A stretch of 64,000 nt of DNA from Pseudorasbora parva (Eukaryota; Chordata; Actinopteri; Cypriniformes; Gobionidae), in assembly GCF_024679245.1 (NCBI RefSeq), contig NC_090196.1, forward strand, positions 5,767,361-5,831,360, written 5' to 3'. The first letter of the stretch is position 1; every line of letters begins with the position of its first letter. Positions 35,145-50,900 of this stretch are shown piece after piece. Under the pieces are notes generated by a model. The model had not been told where the DNA came from. It ran no database searches and worked only from the letters and a program-made list of their open reading frames with translations. A program made the position numbers and the translations under genes.

Positions 35145-35556
35145 GACATTTTGTAAAAAAAAAAAAAAAAAAGTTTTATTCAATGGAGTTTTTTTTTTTT
35201 AAGTTTTTTTTTAAGAATTATGTTTAGTGTTAACATGCATTGTTAAAAGATCATATTTTTCTATGGAAAAGGTACTCATGTACGGAGTTTTTTGAACATC
35301 CTAAGATGTGATTGTATAATTTTTCACAATTAAATGTACCATCCTAAAAAATGTAAAAACCAGACCTGGATCTGATGACTAGTTAACTGCTGTTGTCTCT
35401 GTGGTGCCTTTATTGTAGAAAATAACCAATAACGGCCCTGATATACTCATGGCCAAGTTATCTTTCAATCTTGGGGGTAAAAAGACATTTGAAATGCGTG
35501 AGGGTCGAACACCCAACTTCACCAACACTGCTTAGTGACGGTTAGATGTATATGTG
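35145..35556. other. mphosph6 3' region
   Basis: Poly-A/poly-T runs follow the stop codon, then an ATTAAA near 35329 that could be the polyadenylation signal. Nothing else is recognised before the Tc1 copy. Confidence 0.35.
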
Positions 35557-36206
35557 CAGTGGGGCAAAAAAAGTATTTAGTTAGCCACCAATTGTGCAAG
35601 TTCTCCCACTTAAAAAGATGAAAGCATCCTGTCATTTCCATCATAGGTACACTTCAATTATGTCCTCAAACCGCCACCAATGTGGCACCACCACGGCAGC
35701 TATTTTGCGCCAGAACACACCCTATGCCAGCTTATGGTGGAGAGGAGACGGAGTGATGATGCCAAATCAGTATATGGGGATGATTTGGAGGCCGTGATGG
35801 ACAGAGGCCCCTACTCTTTTTCCGAAGGACATCCTCTGATTTTTAATGACCACAGAGAGTCAGGACCTTGGTTTAACGTCTCATCCGAAGGACGGTGCTC
35901 TTTGACAGTATAGTGTCCCCATTTCTACACAAAGCACAGGGTGAGCTCCCCTTGCTGAAAAATGTTTTTGTGGTGTTTGGAGGAGGAAGAATGCTGAGTT
36001 GCACCATACCTACTGTGAAGCATGGCGGTGGAAACCTCATGCTTTGGGGCTGTTTTACTGCAAAGGGACCAGGACCACTGATCCGTGTAAAGGAAAGAAT
36101 GAATGGGGCCTTGTATCATGACATTTTGAGTAAAAACCTCCTTCCGTCAGCAAGGGCATTTAAGATGAAACGTGGCTGGGTCTTTCACCATGACAATGAT
36201 CCCAAA
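35557..36206 (+). mobile_element. Tc1 family A fragment with internal repeat insertion
   Basis: The left terminal repeat (CAGTGGGGCAAAAAAAGTATT) is followed at about 35661-35926 by an unrelated dispersed repeat (CACCAATGTGGCACCACCACGG...). Transposase-derived sequence then resumes: [11 protein letters not shown] and HHDNDPKQ of the DDE core. The copy ends abruptly at the hAT starting at 36207. Confidence 0.7.
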
Positions 36207-37495
36207 CAGGGCCCTGCACAGAGATTTTGAGGGGCAGTGGCCCAAATCAAAAAAGGGGGCACTATTAGAGGGTTGTGTATGAATAGCAAATAGTTTAAAA
36301 TCATATCGTAAATACAATTGTTAGGCTTTAGTGCTATTCAATTTATGTTGTAATTATGCTTCCAAAAAGTTGATTCCAATTTGTTCTCATAGCTATTTTT
36401 TTTTTGTAGATTTAAGTAGCAAATGATAATCACTAAAAGTATTAAATATATTTTGAGACAAAGGTCTTGTTTATGATTTTCAGTTTTGCTTAAAGTAAAT
36501 ATAGCAAGAGTTTTTCAATACCAGAAGAATATATAAGTGGTATTAGAGGTAAAAGGAATATTTAACATGTTAAAAAAAACAGCTGACTGACTAGCATTTG
36601 TTCAGATTGTAAATAACATATTAAGTTGGGTGTCCAGCTTAGAGGTAATCATCATATTTATGATAATAATGATATAATACAAATATATTTAGTTGTTACT
36701 ACTGTAAAACTTTATTAAAGTATGGGATCTAAAGATTATGTACTTAAATGTGTTTCTGTATTTTTAAAATGTTTTATATTAACATGTAAATATTTATTGA
36801 ACAATAATGGATTTATAAAATGAACTGAAAATAGGATACTGCAAACTTTGTTAAATAGTTTTTTAAAGTAAAAAAATATAATTGAATATTGTTTTAAAAC
36901 AAGTAAAAACTTGGACCTGATTAAAAATGCACATTTTTCTTAGGGTGTGCCATTTGCCTTATTGGATACCCTATAGCTACAACTCATATTTATAATAGCC
37001 TTTATTACCTTTTTTTTAAATTGTGTATACGATTAATATGGTCTTAATAAAATATCATAAATATGGACATTATAAATACTAGTATTAACTCATAAAATTG
37101 ATTACAATATAAATGTAAAACATATTTTACAGGAGTTAAAGAGTCACAAAATGCTAAATATTCTACAGTAGCCTGTATCACCCCGCTGGCATGCTGGAGC
37201 TTAAATCCATGTTTGCAATGTTGAAATAAACATACTACCAAATTACTGATTCCACAGATCAACCACTGTCTGTAATGTGATTGTAGTTTGTAATATAGCC
37301 AACTGCTAATAGGATGACATTTTGGAACTGCCTCCACAGAAAGCGGCAGTTACAGACTTTACGCAATGCTGCGGAGCGAGCGGGAAAACACGGAACGGAT
37401 TAGTGGATTTTTAGAGGGACAGAACGTTTCATGGGAATCCTCTGTGGGTGAGGGGAGAGGGGCAAGAAGGGCAGTGGCTCTAGTGTACGGCCCTG
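36207..37495. mobile_element. CAGGG-type hAT element, long copy
   Basis: CAGGGCCCTGCACAGAG at the left and TGTACGGCCCTG at the right are inverted ends. It shares its first several hundred bases with the shorter copy at 52714-53197, which is a deletion derivative. Its flanks disagree (ATCCCAAA and GCTGTGCT). Confidence 0.7.
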
Positions 37496-37570
37496 GCTGT
37501 GCTGACCTTGGACTCAGAAAACAGTGGGCCAACACCAGCAGATGGCATGGCACCCCAAACCATCACTGAC
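37496..37570. mobile_element. Tc1 family B fragment
   Basis: GCTGTGCTGACCTTGGACTCAG...ACACCAGCAGATGG matches the Tc1 family B copy at about 53198-53272 immediately downstream of its hAT insertion. The rest of the element is absent. Confidence 0.7.
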
Positions 37571-37611
37571 TCAGTGGTGGGGGAAGTACTGAATCTCAGT
37601 AGCCTACTTAA

Positions 37612-38831
37612 AGGGATCCCCTGGTGTTGAGACTTCTGTGGCTTAATATAACATAAATTATGTCTCTTACTGAAATATGTAGTAGAAAACCCATGAAAGA
37701 TCTGTGTTATTTAAAAAATCGCTTTTATATTTGGACCATGGGCGGCGCCATTTTGTTTGTGTTCTAGGTTGATGACGTAGAATGGTTGAACTCCTCAATC
37801 AGCTGGCGTTACCCGTAGCTATTTTTACCACAACGCAACTCGAAAATTGTTTCAGAGTTAAACAAAACCAATTGCTTTGCAATTGTACTTAAAACACACT
37901 CAAACATACATGTGCACACAAACTCACCTACACAAGTCACAAACAGATCGGCGGGCGCGCACACACACCTGACAGACTGCGCTGTCTCAATCGAGATGTT
38001 GGGCTGCTCAGTCTCCACGACAGGGGCTGAATCCGAAATCGGCCCCCATACCCTGAAATAGGGCATTATTTGAAGGGACGGCCATTTGTAGTGTTGTCCG
38101 ACACCATAGTGGACATGTTAGAGTGCACTCATTCAATCTCACGTTGCACCGCAATAACGAGTGTACAGCCGATTTACACACAACAGCTGTCCGACTTCAC
38201 GCACGCACTCGTCTTCTTTCACTCTTTCAAGTTGTATTAGTGAACAAAACTTGGGAATGTTATTCGTGTCTTAAAGATGAAAGTTTAAAGATTGCGGTTT
38301 TAATTCACTGAGCTTGTGCTTAATGCACGAATCAACCAACATCACAAAAACATCCTCCCTCTCTTCCTCACGTTCCCCTATCCCATGGTCCTAATCCTAG
38401 ATAGTTCCCTCTGCTGGTCACATTAGGCATTACAGTTAATCTACTGCATATCAACCGTCTATCTATGATATCAACACAGGGAATAGTGAATGGGGGGGGG
38501 GGTGTATGCGCGCACGCAGTGGGTGTGTGTGTGTGTGTCTGTGTGTTCTCGCCGATCTGTTGGGGAGTGTGTGAGTCTGTGTGAGAGTTTGTGTGCACAT
38601 GTATGTTTGAGGGTGTTTTAAGTACAATTACAAAGCAATTATTTGGTTTTGTTTAAATCTGAAACAATTTTCGGTAGCTACCGGTAACGCCAGCTGATTG
38701 CCGAGTGCAACCATTCTACGTAATCACCCTAGAACGCAAACAAAATCGCGCCGCCCATTGTCCAAATATAAAATCTATTTTTTAAAATAACGTAGCTCTT
38801 TCGTGGCTTTTCTCAACACCAGGGGATCCCT
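37612..38831. mobile_element. TTAA-target foldback MITE, 1220 bp
   Basis: AGGGATCCCCTGGTG and CACCAGGGGATCCCT are perfect inverted ends, flanked by TTAA at 37608-37611 and 38832-38835. Arms of over 200 bp pair (GGCGGCGCCATTTTGTTTG with CAAAATCGCGCCGCC-type sequence). The loop holds a GT/CA tract near 38520-38550. Confidence 0.85.
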
Positions 38832-39479
38832 TTAAAGGTAGGGTAGGTAGGAATGATCTAAACACTATTGTCCAAATTTGTTTAAACTTTCTTTATATGT
38901 CAATACATAATTAAAATGTAAGTACTCTGAAAAATGGAGTATAAAAATCAAGTGACTCTAGACTTTTTAATCGGCAGTAAACACCGCTCAATATTTTCGT
39001 TCGGGACGAAACAAATGATTGACTTGGGCGACTATCACTCTCTCTCGCTACCATGGCAACCACCACTTTCGATACAGGTTCTGCCCACACATGCGCGCAC
39101 CCCTAGGCAGAGCAAAAGCATTCAAAATACAAAGTGCCGGGTTTTGCAGTCAGTGAAGGCAAACAATGCACAAAAAAAGGAAGACGGTAGGCCTACGTGT
39201 AAAGGCAATGCACAAAAAGTCTTTGGATAAACAAAGAAATCAAACGCGAGTAAATATCAGCGTGGCTTACCAACCATGTCGAGAACTGAGGGACCTCAAG
39301 GGGCTGAAAAACGACTCATATGCTGGACAGGTAATCTTTCATTTTGATTATACATTTTTTCGGTTTATGTTTTCATGAAGCATGTATCACTAGCACATGT
39401 AGCTAAAAGTACTTGATTTTAAATGCATTTTAAATATTAAAAGTAAAAGTACTTGTATAACAAATTATTCTCTTTATTG

Positions 39480-40473
<994 letters not shown>

Positions 40474-40695
40474 ACAAAGTATTGAGATTAACATTTGTTA
40501 TTGACCAAATAAAGTTTCCAACATAATGTGCAAATAAAATATTTAAAAAAAAATCTAATTTCATGGATTTTTTTCTCATTCTGTCTCTCATAGCTGAAGT
40601 GTACCTATGATGAAAATTACAGGCTTCTCTCATCTTTTTAAGTGGGAGAACTTGCACAATTGGTGGTTGACTAAATACTATTTTGCCCCAGTGTA
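40474..40695. mobile_element. Tc1 family A terminal fragment
   Basis: This is the inverted counterpart of the family A end seen at 9834 and 35557 (CACAATTGGTGG then TTTTGCCCCAGTG). It is fused directly to the family C terminus without coding sequence. Confidence 0.65.
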
Positions 40696-40979
40696 AATGT
40701 GTGCAGCGTGCTTTACTCTCAATAACAAAACAGTCATGTCTTGTTTGTATTTGTATTTTGGTCTGTGTTGCATTCATATTTAATTTGAATCACACCAGAG
40801 TTGGTTTGGAAGCAGAGTGAGACCCATCTTTCCGTTTGTTTGGTGTGCTCCAGGGCTTAGATGACAGCGTTCACACTTATTCAAATGAACCGCACTAGCA
40901 GAGCATTTGCAGCAGGGTTTGTTTTAATAGAACCAAACATGCCAAGTGTGAAGTGTGTCATTTGTATCACCAAACGGAA

Positions 40980-41848
40980 TCACAGTTCTCCAAGTCCTGC
41001 AGGTTGGGTATCACCAGTAATAAAGACTCGTGAGAGGATCCTGTCAGACAGTGAGGTGGGACAGTGTCTGTGGAGAAAGGGAAGAGCCCATGCTCCAGAC
41101 CCCGGGTGATAGAAGTGTTTTGGTCTTGGGGACAGTATTGCATCCTTTAAATCCTCCAGAAACGGCCCTGTGTCTGAGCTTGATGCTGAGGACATGTCGG
41201 CCAGCCGTTGCTGCATTGAGAGGATGTATTCTTCTCCATAAGACGCCATCACCTCCTTAGACAGACCGCTTAGGATGGCCTGCTGAGCATGGGTCCACTG
41301 CTCTCTGCTGCCGAGAATATCTGGAAAAAGAGTCGACAATAGACGTTACTGCTTACAAAACCTGTCAATATAAGTAGGTCAAATTTCAAGACAAAAATCA
41401 AAATCAAAAGACAAAAATAAACTACATATTTTTATATTCTTTACAATTCCCCAGGAAAAATGGCATTGAAGGTAAATAAAGAGTGACAAAAAAAATCTTT
41501 GTGAAACTGACTCAAATTGACATTTTTTATTGGCTTGCTTTCTTAAGAGCCACCAAGGAAGAACATTAACAACATTTTTAATAATCATTTGAATAAGCCC
41601 ACACCACAGCTATAACAATAACGACACAGGATAACTGTGGTGGCTGAGGTTGTGTTGTTTCTGCCCATTTGTAAGTAATGTAATGTTAGATTAGTAACAG
41701 GACTGTTTGAGTGTCATTTTTTGTCTGGAGCTGCTGTAGTCAAACTTTGTCGATCAAACAGCTATCAGCTTTAACAGCTCAGTCCTTCAAAGTTCACTTA
41801 AGTGCTCTCCAGAGCTTTCTCAGTCACACTTTCTGCCACGAGTCTGCA

Positions 41849-41901
<53 letters not shown>

Positions 41902-44900
41902 ACTTCTCCTTTCCCAGGTGGCTTTATATGGTCTCTTCACACCCATTACTTACTCACTTACCCTTGTCTCGCAACTCTCTCTCCTCTCACAGACCTCACT
42001 AAACCAAGACCCCCACCACCACACTAATATAGTTATCATTACAGTTATTGTTCTTTGTGTGAATGTGCTTTTAAGGGCTGTTCAAAACACAGACAATAAC
42101 TTTAACAATAGTTATAACTACACTGATGATCCATTACAATATGACCACCTTCCGAATAACTGGTAAAACCTCCTTTAGCCTGTTAAACAGCGGCCATGCA
42201 GTGTGGCATTGATTCGAGTAGGTGGCGATAGGTCTCATGGGGTATCTGGTGCCATAATGTCCTCCAGTTCGGGGTGGTGAAGATGTAGCGTGAACCTGCA
42301 TTTCCAAGTCGAGCCACAAATGTTCGACTGCCAAAACTGCCATGACTCGTCGAGGGATGGATTCCACTAAACTCTTGAAAGTGTGGGATCTGGCACCAAG
42401 ATGTTATTAGCAGATCCTTTAAGTCCTCTAATTTGTGAGGTGGGGCCTCCATGGATCGGACTTGTTTGTTCAGCACATCCCACAAATACTTGATTGGATT
42501 GATCTGGGGAATTCGGAGGACAAGTCAAAACCTCAAACTCGTTGTTGTGCTCCTCAAACCATTCCTGAACCATTTTTGCATTCTGGCAGGAGCATTATCC
42601 TACAGAAAGAGCCACAGACACCAGGGAATACCGTGTCCAAGGGGGTACGTGTCAAAGTAACATCCACGTGGATGGCAGGACCCAAGGCTTCCCAGCAGAA
42701 CATTGCCCAAAGCATCACGCTGCCTCCGCCGGCTCGCCTTCTTCCCATAGTGCATCCTGGGGCCATGTGTTCCCCAGGTAAGTGATGCACACGCACCCGG
42801 CCATCCACGTGATGTGAAAAAAATGTGATTTATCAGATCAGGCCACCTTCTTCCATTGCTCCGTGGTCCAGTTCTGATGTTCACGTGCCACTGTTGGTGC
42901 TTTCGGCGGTGGACAGTGATCAGCATGGGCGCCCTGACTGGTCTGTGGCTATGCCGCCCCATACACAACAAATTGTGATGCACTTTGTATTCTGACACCT
43001 TTCTATCAAAACCAGCATTTAATCGGACCACAAGGTCCAGCCTTTACTCCCCACGTGGATCAATGAGCTTTGGCCGTCTATGACCCTGTGGCCGGTTCTC
43101 CACTGTTCCTTCCTTGGAGCACTTTTGATAGATACTGACCACTGCAGACCGGGAACAGCCCACAAGAGGTGCATTTTTGGAGATGCTCTGACCCAGTCGT
43201 CTAGCCATCATAATTTGGCCCTTGTCAAACTCGCTCAAATCCCTATGCTTGCTCATTTTTCCTGCTTCTAACACATCAACTTTGAGGACAAATTGTTCAC
43301 TTGCTGACTAATATATCCCACCCACTAACAGGTGCCGTGATGAAGAGATAATCAGTGTTATACACTTCATCTCTCGGTGGTAATAATTTTATGCCTGATC
43401 GATATACTATTCTGTGAACTGCACCTGTGGCACCATTGGGTTGTCAGGTGTGCTAACAGCTCTAGGCTGGGGGTGGTCATAATTTAATGGCTTATCAGTG
43501 TAAAGTTTGATGACAAGGAGAAACAAAATGGTTCATTCACAATTTCGTTCCATCTGACGAATAATAAAAAACACAGACAGCCAATCAGAATACAGTAAAC
43601 TCCAGCTCAAGCATTCAAAACAACAGATGACACAAATATCACTTATAATAAACAGACTGTGATTGATCAATGGTGTGGAAGCTAATATCATTAGTCTTTG
43701 TAGTTATGGTTCCTGATGTAAACGAGCCTTAATTCTTACTTGTTTTGAAAGCTGCAGGTTGAACGATGATGACTTTGACTCCCCATCGTATGAGTTCTTG
43801 TCTAATCGCTGCATTGTAGATGCTCACCGCTGCCTTGGATGCCCCATAGCCTGCAAACCCAGCAAGTGGAACTTCTCCTGAAGGAAATCAATGATGTGAA
43901 TGATTTCAAAGCTTTTAGAGCTTATTGGTATTTTTGAAAACTGTAATTGGTTTAGGCCAGGAATGCTCAATCCTATTCCTGGAGTTCTACCTTGCTGCAA
44001 TGTCCAGCTCCAATCCCAATCCAGCTAATTAAGATCTCTAGGGCCCGGTTTTTCAAATGTAATCCACTAGGATTTTGGAGAACGGATTAGATTAAATCTT
44101 GAAAATGTGTTTTTCAAAAGAAAAAACAGATTACATAATTAGATTAGATCACTTAATCCAATCTTGGTTTTGATCCGGATCAAACCTTTGGTTTGGGTTT
44201 TTCAGAATTTGTTTTGTAGGGTTTGGATCACTTTGATCCAAAAAATCTGGATTAAACTGATCCCAGCAGAAGGGTGGATTCAGCGTGGATTTCATGCCCA
44301 AAATGTAATGAAAACTCTAAAAATGTATCAAATAATACTATATTTGGATCATGCAGTATCTTACAAGATATCCTATTTATTCATAAGGGTTTTAATTTGA
44401 TTTGTTCATCCGTCAGGCTACAGTGATTAGGTTTTAACGGCTTTAAGGTTTTAAAAAGGCTTTAACGTATTCAGCCTTTTGGTATAGGCCTACAGCAAAG
44501 AAGAAAGTAATCCCCCAAAATAAAATAATAAAATAATAATAATAAAATAATCCCCCAAACAGCTGTCAAAATTGACCAAAAACAACACATTTTATTCTGT
44601 CACTAATTGATATATATATTCATCACAATCGAAAATATTTTTGGTTTTAGAATATTTATTAGTGATGCATGCAATGATTACAGTTCATCTATACTTACAG
44701 TGTTTGTGTTGTAGGTCTCAGATGAGCGGACTGCTGGAAGAGGATGGGGTGGGGTTTTTCTTGTTTTTAGTTTTTTTTTTAAATGTGTGTGCTTTTATTT
44801 AAAATAAAAATAAACTTATAATGACCCCACACTGGCTATTCTACATGTTGGTCTTTACATATCTATAGTTCTACATTGGGATTTCCTATCCTGTTTGAGC

Positions 44901-47900
44901 AATGGTTATCCAGATTTAGTGATCCTGAAAAGTTCCTATCCAGATCAGATTGATCCAATCCGATGTTGCTTTAAAAAACTGGCTCCAAAAGTAAGTTGGA
45001 TTACGTGATCACGGATCGCACAAAAATGATTACTTAATTAAGGGTGCTTTCACATCTCTAGTTCGGTTCATTTGGTCCGAACCAAGGGCAAACAATTATA
45101 CATTGTTGCATTTTTCAGCTTTTTTGGTTCCTTTTCACACCACACTGATTGCTTTGGTCCGAACCAGTTGAAACGAACCAAAACGCACGCACGTGACAAC
45201 ATCCACATCATTAATTGGCCATGGCGTATTTCCTAAACTGCTTTTCGATTGGTCAGAATTTACGTGTGGGAAAATTCCAGCAGAAGAGGCAAAGCCAGCA
45301 AACTATAATAACACTATGGAGAGATGACTGCGCGGGCTGGTTTTGTCCCTGGCCATAATCTACTACACTGTGTGTATTTACCACAGTATGCAAACAATAC
45401 ATTTCTATAATGAAGCGCGGATGCGACGTGAAAACGTTCTAATGCACTGCAGACGGCGAGCGCACATCTCTCGTCACTTCAAGAGGAGCCGTGCATTAAT
45501 TATTAACTCTTGACATGCTCATCTTCCGAAAATATTGCCAACGATCTATCAGGTAATAATATCATGCACACAATGTCAGCGCAGCCGATTACGGCAGCTG
45601 GTTCAGTCCAAAAATGATCAGTACTTTTGCAGTTGGTTCTGTTCGAGGTCGGATCACGTTCTCACCACAAACAAATCGCTCCAGAGTTCGTTTGAAATCG
45701 TACCGAGACCAGCTCTTCAAGGAGGTCTCGGTACGCTTGTTTGGTCCGCTTTTGGTGCGCACCCGAGTGCGATTGCTGCTTTCAGACCTGACCAAACGAA
45801 CCGCACCAAAGAGGGAAACGAACTCTAGTACGATGTTAGTACGATTTTAGAACTAAATGAGGCAGGTGTGAAAGCACCCTAAAATAAAATTGATCCAGAT
45901 TAAACCTTTTGAAAAAATGGGCCCTGGGCTCAGTTTAAAAATAAATAAATAAATCTGGACCAAATTGAATTGGATTTAGAAATCACGTTTTTCTATCTAA
46001 GATCACCTGATCCATCGTACTTTTATGCAAGTTTTTTTAAACAAACGATCACTTTGATCCAAATACCAAATTTAAGGATTACCAAATCCTGTTTAAAAAA
46101 TCACAACTGAATCCACCCTTCTGATGGGATCAGTATAATCTGTATAATCAATATTAATCAAATTTTTTTTTTTGGATCAAATATCCAAAACCGAGTTAAA
46201 AGTTTTGACAATCCCAAAGGGCAGGTTTGATCCAGATCAAATGTAAGATCAGATTACATGCTCTGATGTAAGCTCAGAATCCCTCTTTTGTTTTCGAAAA
46301 ACCCATTTCCAAGATTTGATCCAATCCGTGATCCAAAATCCCACTGGATTACTTTTGAAAATCTGGGTCCAGGAGCACTTGTTAATTACAGACAGGTGTG
46401 TTGAATCTGGACTCTGCAGGAGGGTAGATGTCCAGGAACAGGACTGGACACCCTGGTTTAGGCTTTATGTCAGAGTTCAGAATTTGAGTTGAGTATTCCA
46501 GAAACCTTGCATGCGTTTGTAAATACTTACCTGCCATACTGGATATGCTGATTATTCTTCCTTTTGATTGTCGTATCAGAGGCAGAAAGGCTTGTGTTAT
46601 CTCCACACTACCAATGAAATTCACATCTAAGTATTTTTTATACATTGCAATCGGCATAATTTCTCCATCGCACACGTATCCCAGCACTCCTGCATTGTTC
46701 ACAAGTGCCCAGAGTCCTGCCCACAAGAAATGAGTAATACAAAATAATAATGCACTTGTCTCTGTACATATACTGAACTTTAAACAGTAACATTTCTTTG
46801 TGTTAGAGTGTTAAAAAATAATGCTAGGGTGATGTGAGAGGTTGCCAGGGCATTGCTATGTGGTTGCTAACTTGAGTGGTTTGTACTGTATATTTTGGTT
46901 TTGGTTGCTTTGCAGCTTTTAGGGTGTTGTGATGTACTATGTGGTTGCTAGGGTTTCTGAGGTGTTTTAGGAAGTTGCTATGCAGTCGCTATGGTGTTTT
47001 AAGTCTTAATAGGTCATTGTTAAATGGTTACTATGTGGTTGCTAGGTTGTTGCTAACTGGTTGCTAGGGTGTTCTAGATCGTTTCTAGGAACATCTCGGT
47101 TACGTATGTAACCCTCGTTCTCTGAAGGAAGGGAACGGAGACGTTACATCAGTACTGACGAAATGGGGGTTTTGCTAAGAAAGCCAGCTGCCTTCAATCT
47201 CAATCAAAATGAAAATGTAATGTCATGGGTCTGCGAAATTTGCCTAATCTAATGCAACCCTCCCCCCTACGTGGGTATAAACAGCGTTGCATATCAGTCA
47301 CGCATTTATGTTACCTGTTGAGGAGCCGAGGCAGACCACTCCGGCCATACCAGCAGTACAGCAGATGTAACATGGGGACGTAACCTCTCCGTTCACTTCC
47401 TTCCTTCACATACATAACCGAGACGTTCCCTTTCAGTCAGTACACAACGAGTTACGTCAGTACTTACAACATGAGGGTCCCAGTCTAATTACGCCACAGT
47501 GGCTGTCTTCCAGCATCCTGGGCTGACCTGTGCACCCTGCCTGAGTTTAACATGACAAGGGGCCAGCTCAGCAACCAAGGTACACTGGGAGGCATATCCC
47601 ATTGGAGAAATGCAATCACAGTGCTTACCCATAGGGAGGACTTCGGAATATACGTATGACCCAAGTATGGGCTGCATACGGAATAACCTAGAATATCCAG
47701 CCGCAGGTGGAAAAGTTTTTCAACCCCAGGGGTGGAAAGGGTCTTGCCAAAGGAAGACATGGGCTCAAGGAGACTTACCGTGGAGAATACACGTGACGGT
47801 TGGCCTGCGGGGGAACCATGAACATGGGCACCTAGCCTGACACGAGTGCTGGGACCATTCGGGCATGCACTCTGGTGCCGGCATCAACAGTGCGGGAGGA

Positions 47901-50900
47901 ACTCATGGCCTTCGGGGAGGCTCACCTGAGCGAATAGGCGCACGTATACCGTCCGCTGAATGTAATGGCGCAGCAAGCAAAGACACCAGCGTGTGTCCAG
48001 TCACTGGCCATCTGGGGCGAGTATAGGAGAGGACACAGGCTCCACTCGCCGAGGCGCCATGCGCTAAAGCCCAAGAGGCAGCTATGCTCCTAGTGGAGTG
48101 TGCTTTGACCCCAAGGGGGCATGGCAAGCCCTGAACCTGCTCAGGACAATAGTGTCCACTATCCAGTGAGACAGTCTCTGCTTGGAGAGAGCCTTCCCTT
48201 TCTGCTTCCCTCCATAACAGACAAAGAACTGGTCTGAGGTCCTAAAGCACCGCATCCTGTCTACATAGGCGCAAAGGGTGCATACTGGACAGAGCAGTGC
48301 CGAGGCTGGGTCTGCCTACTACAAGGGCAGTGCTTGCAGGTTCACTACCTGGTCCCTGAAGGGAGTGGTAAGAACCTTGGGCACATATCCAGGTCGAGGT
48401 CTCAGGATGACGTGAGAGTTGACCAGCCCAAATTCCAGGCACGCTTCGTCAACCAAAAATGCCTGCAGGGCCCCCACCCTCTTGATCAAGGTCAGAGCAA
48501 CGAGGAGCGCTGTCTTCATTAACAGGAACTTAAGCTCCACAGTTTGCAGAGGCTCAAAGGGAGCCATATGCAGGGCAGCTAGGACCACTGCGAGGTCCCA
48601 AGAGGGTACCTGCAAGGGGCGAGTTGGATTTAATCTTCTCGCCCCCCTGAGGAACCTGTGGATCAGGTTGTGCCGTCCTACCATTTTTGAGTCCAGCAGG
48701 TAATGGTGAGCAGCTATTGCCACCGTGTAGACCTTGAGGGTGGAGGGAGACAGCCTTCTCTCCAACCCTTCCTGGAGGAAGGAGAGCACGGACCCGATTG
48801 GGCATTTGGTGGGATCTTCTCCGGGAGAAGCACACCAGGTGACGAAGAGGTTCCACTTCAGAGCATAGGCCTGTCTCGTGGACAAGGCTCACGCTGAAGT
48901 GATGGTAGCGACCACCAGTGGTGGTAGGCTACTCAAACCTGCCGCGTCCCATCCATGAGCCACATGTGGAGGTTCCAGAGGTCGGGAACCGGGTGCCATA
49001 TGGTGCCCCCTCTCTGAGAAAGGAGGTCCTTCCTCAGAGGAATAGACCAGGGAGGTGCTGACGCAAGGAACATGAGTTCAGAGAACCAGGTCCAGCCGGG
49101 CCAGTACGGAGCGACCAATAGGACCTTCTCTAACCTAGGCTAAAACCACGACAGCTCATCGGCCACATGGTTCAGTTCCCATGGGATGTAAATGGCACAA
49201 AGCAACCTCAGATGCTTCTGACTCCATACCAAGAGGTGGCGGGCGAGTTGTGAACTCCGGCGGGAGCATTGACCACCTTGGCGGTGATGTACGCTACTGT
49301 CGCCGTATTGTCTGACCGGACCAGTACGTGCCTGTCCTTGAGCAGGGCTCGGAAACGGTGCAGGGCAAGATGTACGGCCAGCAACTCGAGGCAATTGATA
49401 TGCCACACATGCTGGGGCTCTTTCCAGGCCCCAGCGGCGGCATGACCATTGCACATGGCACTCCAGCCCATGGCAGAGGCATCCGTGGATACCACAACAT
49501 GCCTGGAAACTCATTCTAAGGGAATTCCCACCTGTAGAAATTGGAGGTTCCTCCACGGGGTAAAGGTTTGGCGGCAGGCCGAGGTCACTTGAACTCGGAA
49601 CGTGCAGTGTTTCCATGCCCACCTCGGGACTCAGTCCCGAAGCCAGTGCTGAAGAGTCATATGAGACATATGGAGTAACCCGAGCGGCGTTACTGCGGCT
49701 GCGGATGCCATATGCCCCAGGAGTCTCTGAAATAGTTTCAGTGAGCAGAGACAGAGGTCAGCAGAGACTGCGCGCTCGCTCGTAAGCTGTGCGGACATAG
49801 CGACCGAGTTGATCTCCATACCGAGAAAAGAGATCCTCTGCACTGGGCAGAGTTTGCCTTTTTCCCAGTTGACCCGAAGGCCCAGACAGGCAAGATGGTG
49901 GAGAACCAAGTCCATGTGTACGCAAACCTGCTGTCGCGAGTGGCTGAGAATTAAAATGATTTGGTTCTTTCTTTAACCAACAATAAGGCCCTTTTTGGGG
50001 GCCAGCAGCGGGTTGGGTTTTTTGGGAAAACAAAACATTCTCCCCCAGCCCTCCTCCGGGGGATAGGAGTGGTCCTGTCACCGTCTCCTGGAGAGAACCA
50101 TATTCACCTCCGAGCGGCCTGTCTCCGGGCCGCTGCAGGCTGGGCAGCCCTCCTGCAGGCACCTCCCGCTCTTCGGCTCCGGTGAAGGCTGCTGCTGTGG
50201 CTGAGCAGGAGGGGCAGGAGGGTGGCCTCGACGGGCAGTGGACTGAGGCACCTGGGCCGCCGGCAAAGCGGAAGCAGCAGCAGGCTGCCAGGCAGGATGT
50301 GTTTAATAGCCTCAGTCTGTCTCAGTGCGGCTGAGAACTGTTGGGCGCAGCCCTCAGCCGCCCCACTGAATAGCCCAGCCTGGGAGATGGGAGCGTTTAG
50401 GAAGCGTGTGCTATCAGACTCACACATCTCAACCAGGTTAAGCCATTGATGGCGCTCCTGGACCACACAAGTGGACATCACCTGACCGAGAGTCTACGTG
50501 GTCGCTTTTGTCGCCGTAGGATGAGGTCAGCGGCCAGGCGCAGCTCATGCACAAAGGCAGGGTCAGCACTGCGCTCGTGCATGTCTCTGAGCATCCTGGC
50601 CTGATAAACCTGAAGGATGGCCAAAGCATGAAGGGCAGACGCGGCCCAGCCCGCGACTCCATAGGTCCCGCCCACTAGTGAGGACGAGAACCTACAGGCC
50701 TCGGATGGGAGCTTTGAGTCGCCGCACCACGTGAGGGCGCTCTGAGGACACAGTTGCATCACAACAGAACGCACGGGACCCTGCGGAGGATTCCACTCGA
50801 GCCGGCTCTCGCCGCTTGGATTAGCATGGCAGTCAGCTCCGGATCAGACTCGCTAGGAGACAGTAGATCGGGGTGTGGTAGAGGGGACTCTCGCTCCAGT

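Noticed and set aside
41711..42166. 151-aa Ser/Leu-rich frame in hsd17b2 intron 4
   Set aside because: Translation of the (TC)n microsatellite and flanks.
48703..50449. Several plus-strand frames across the DIRS element
   Set aside because: Shadows of the minus-strand gag, RT, RNase H and recombinase frames.
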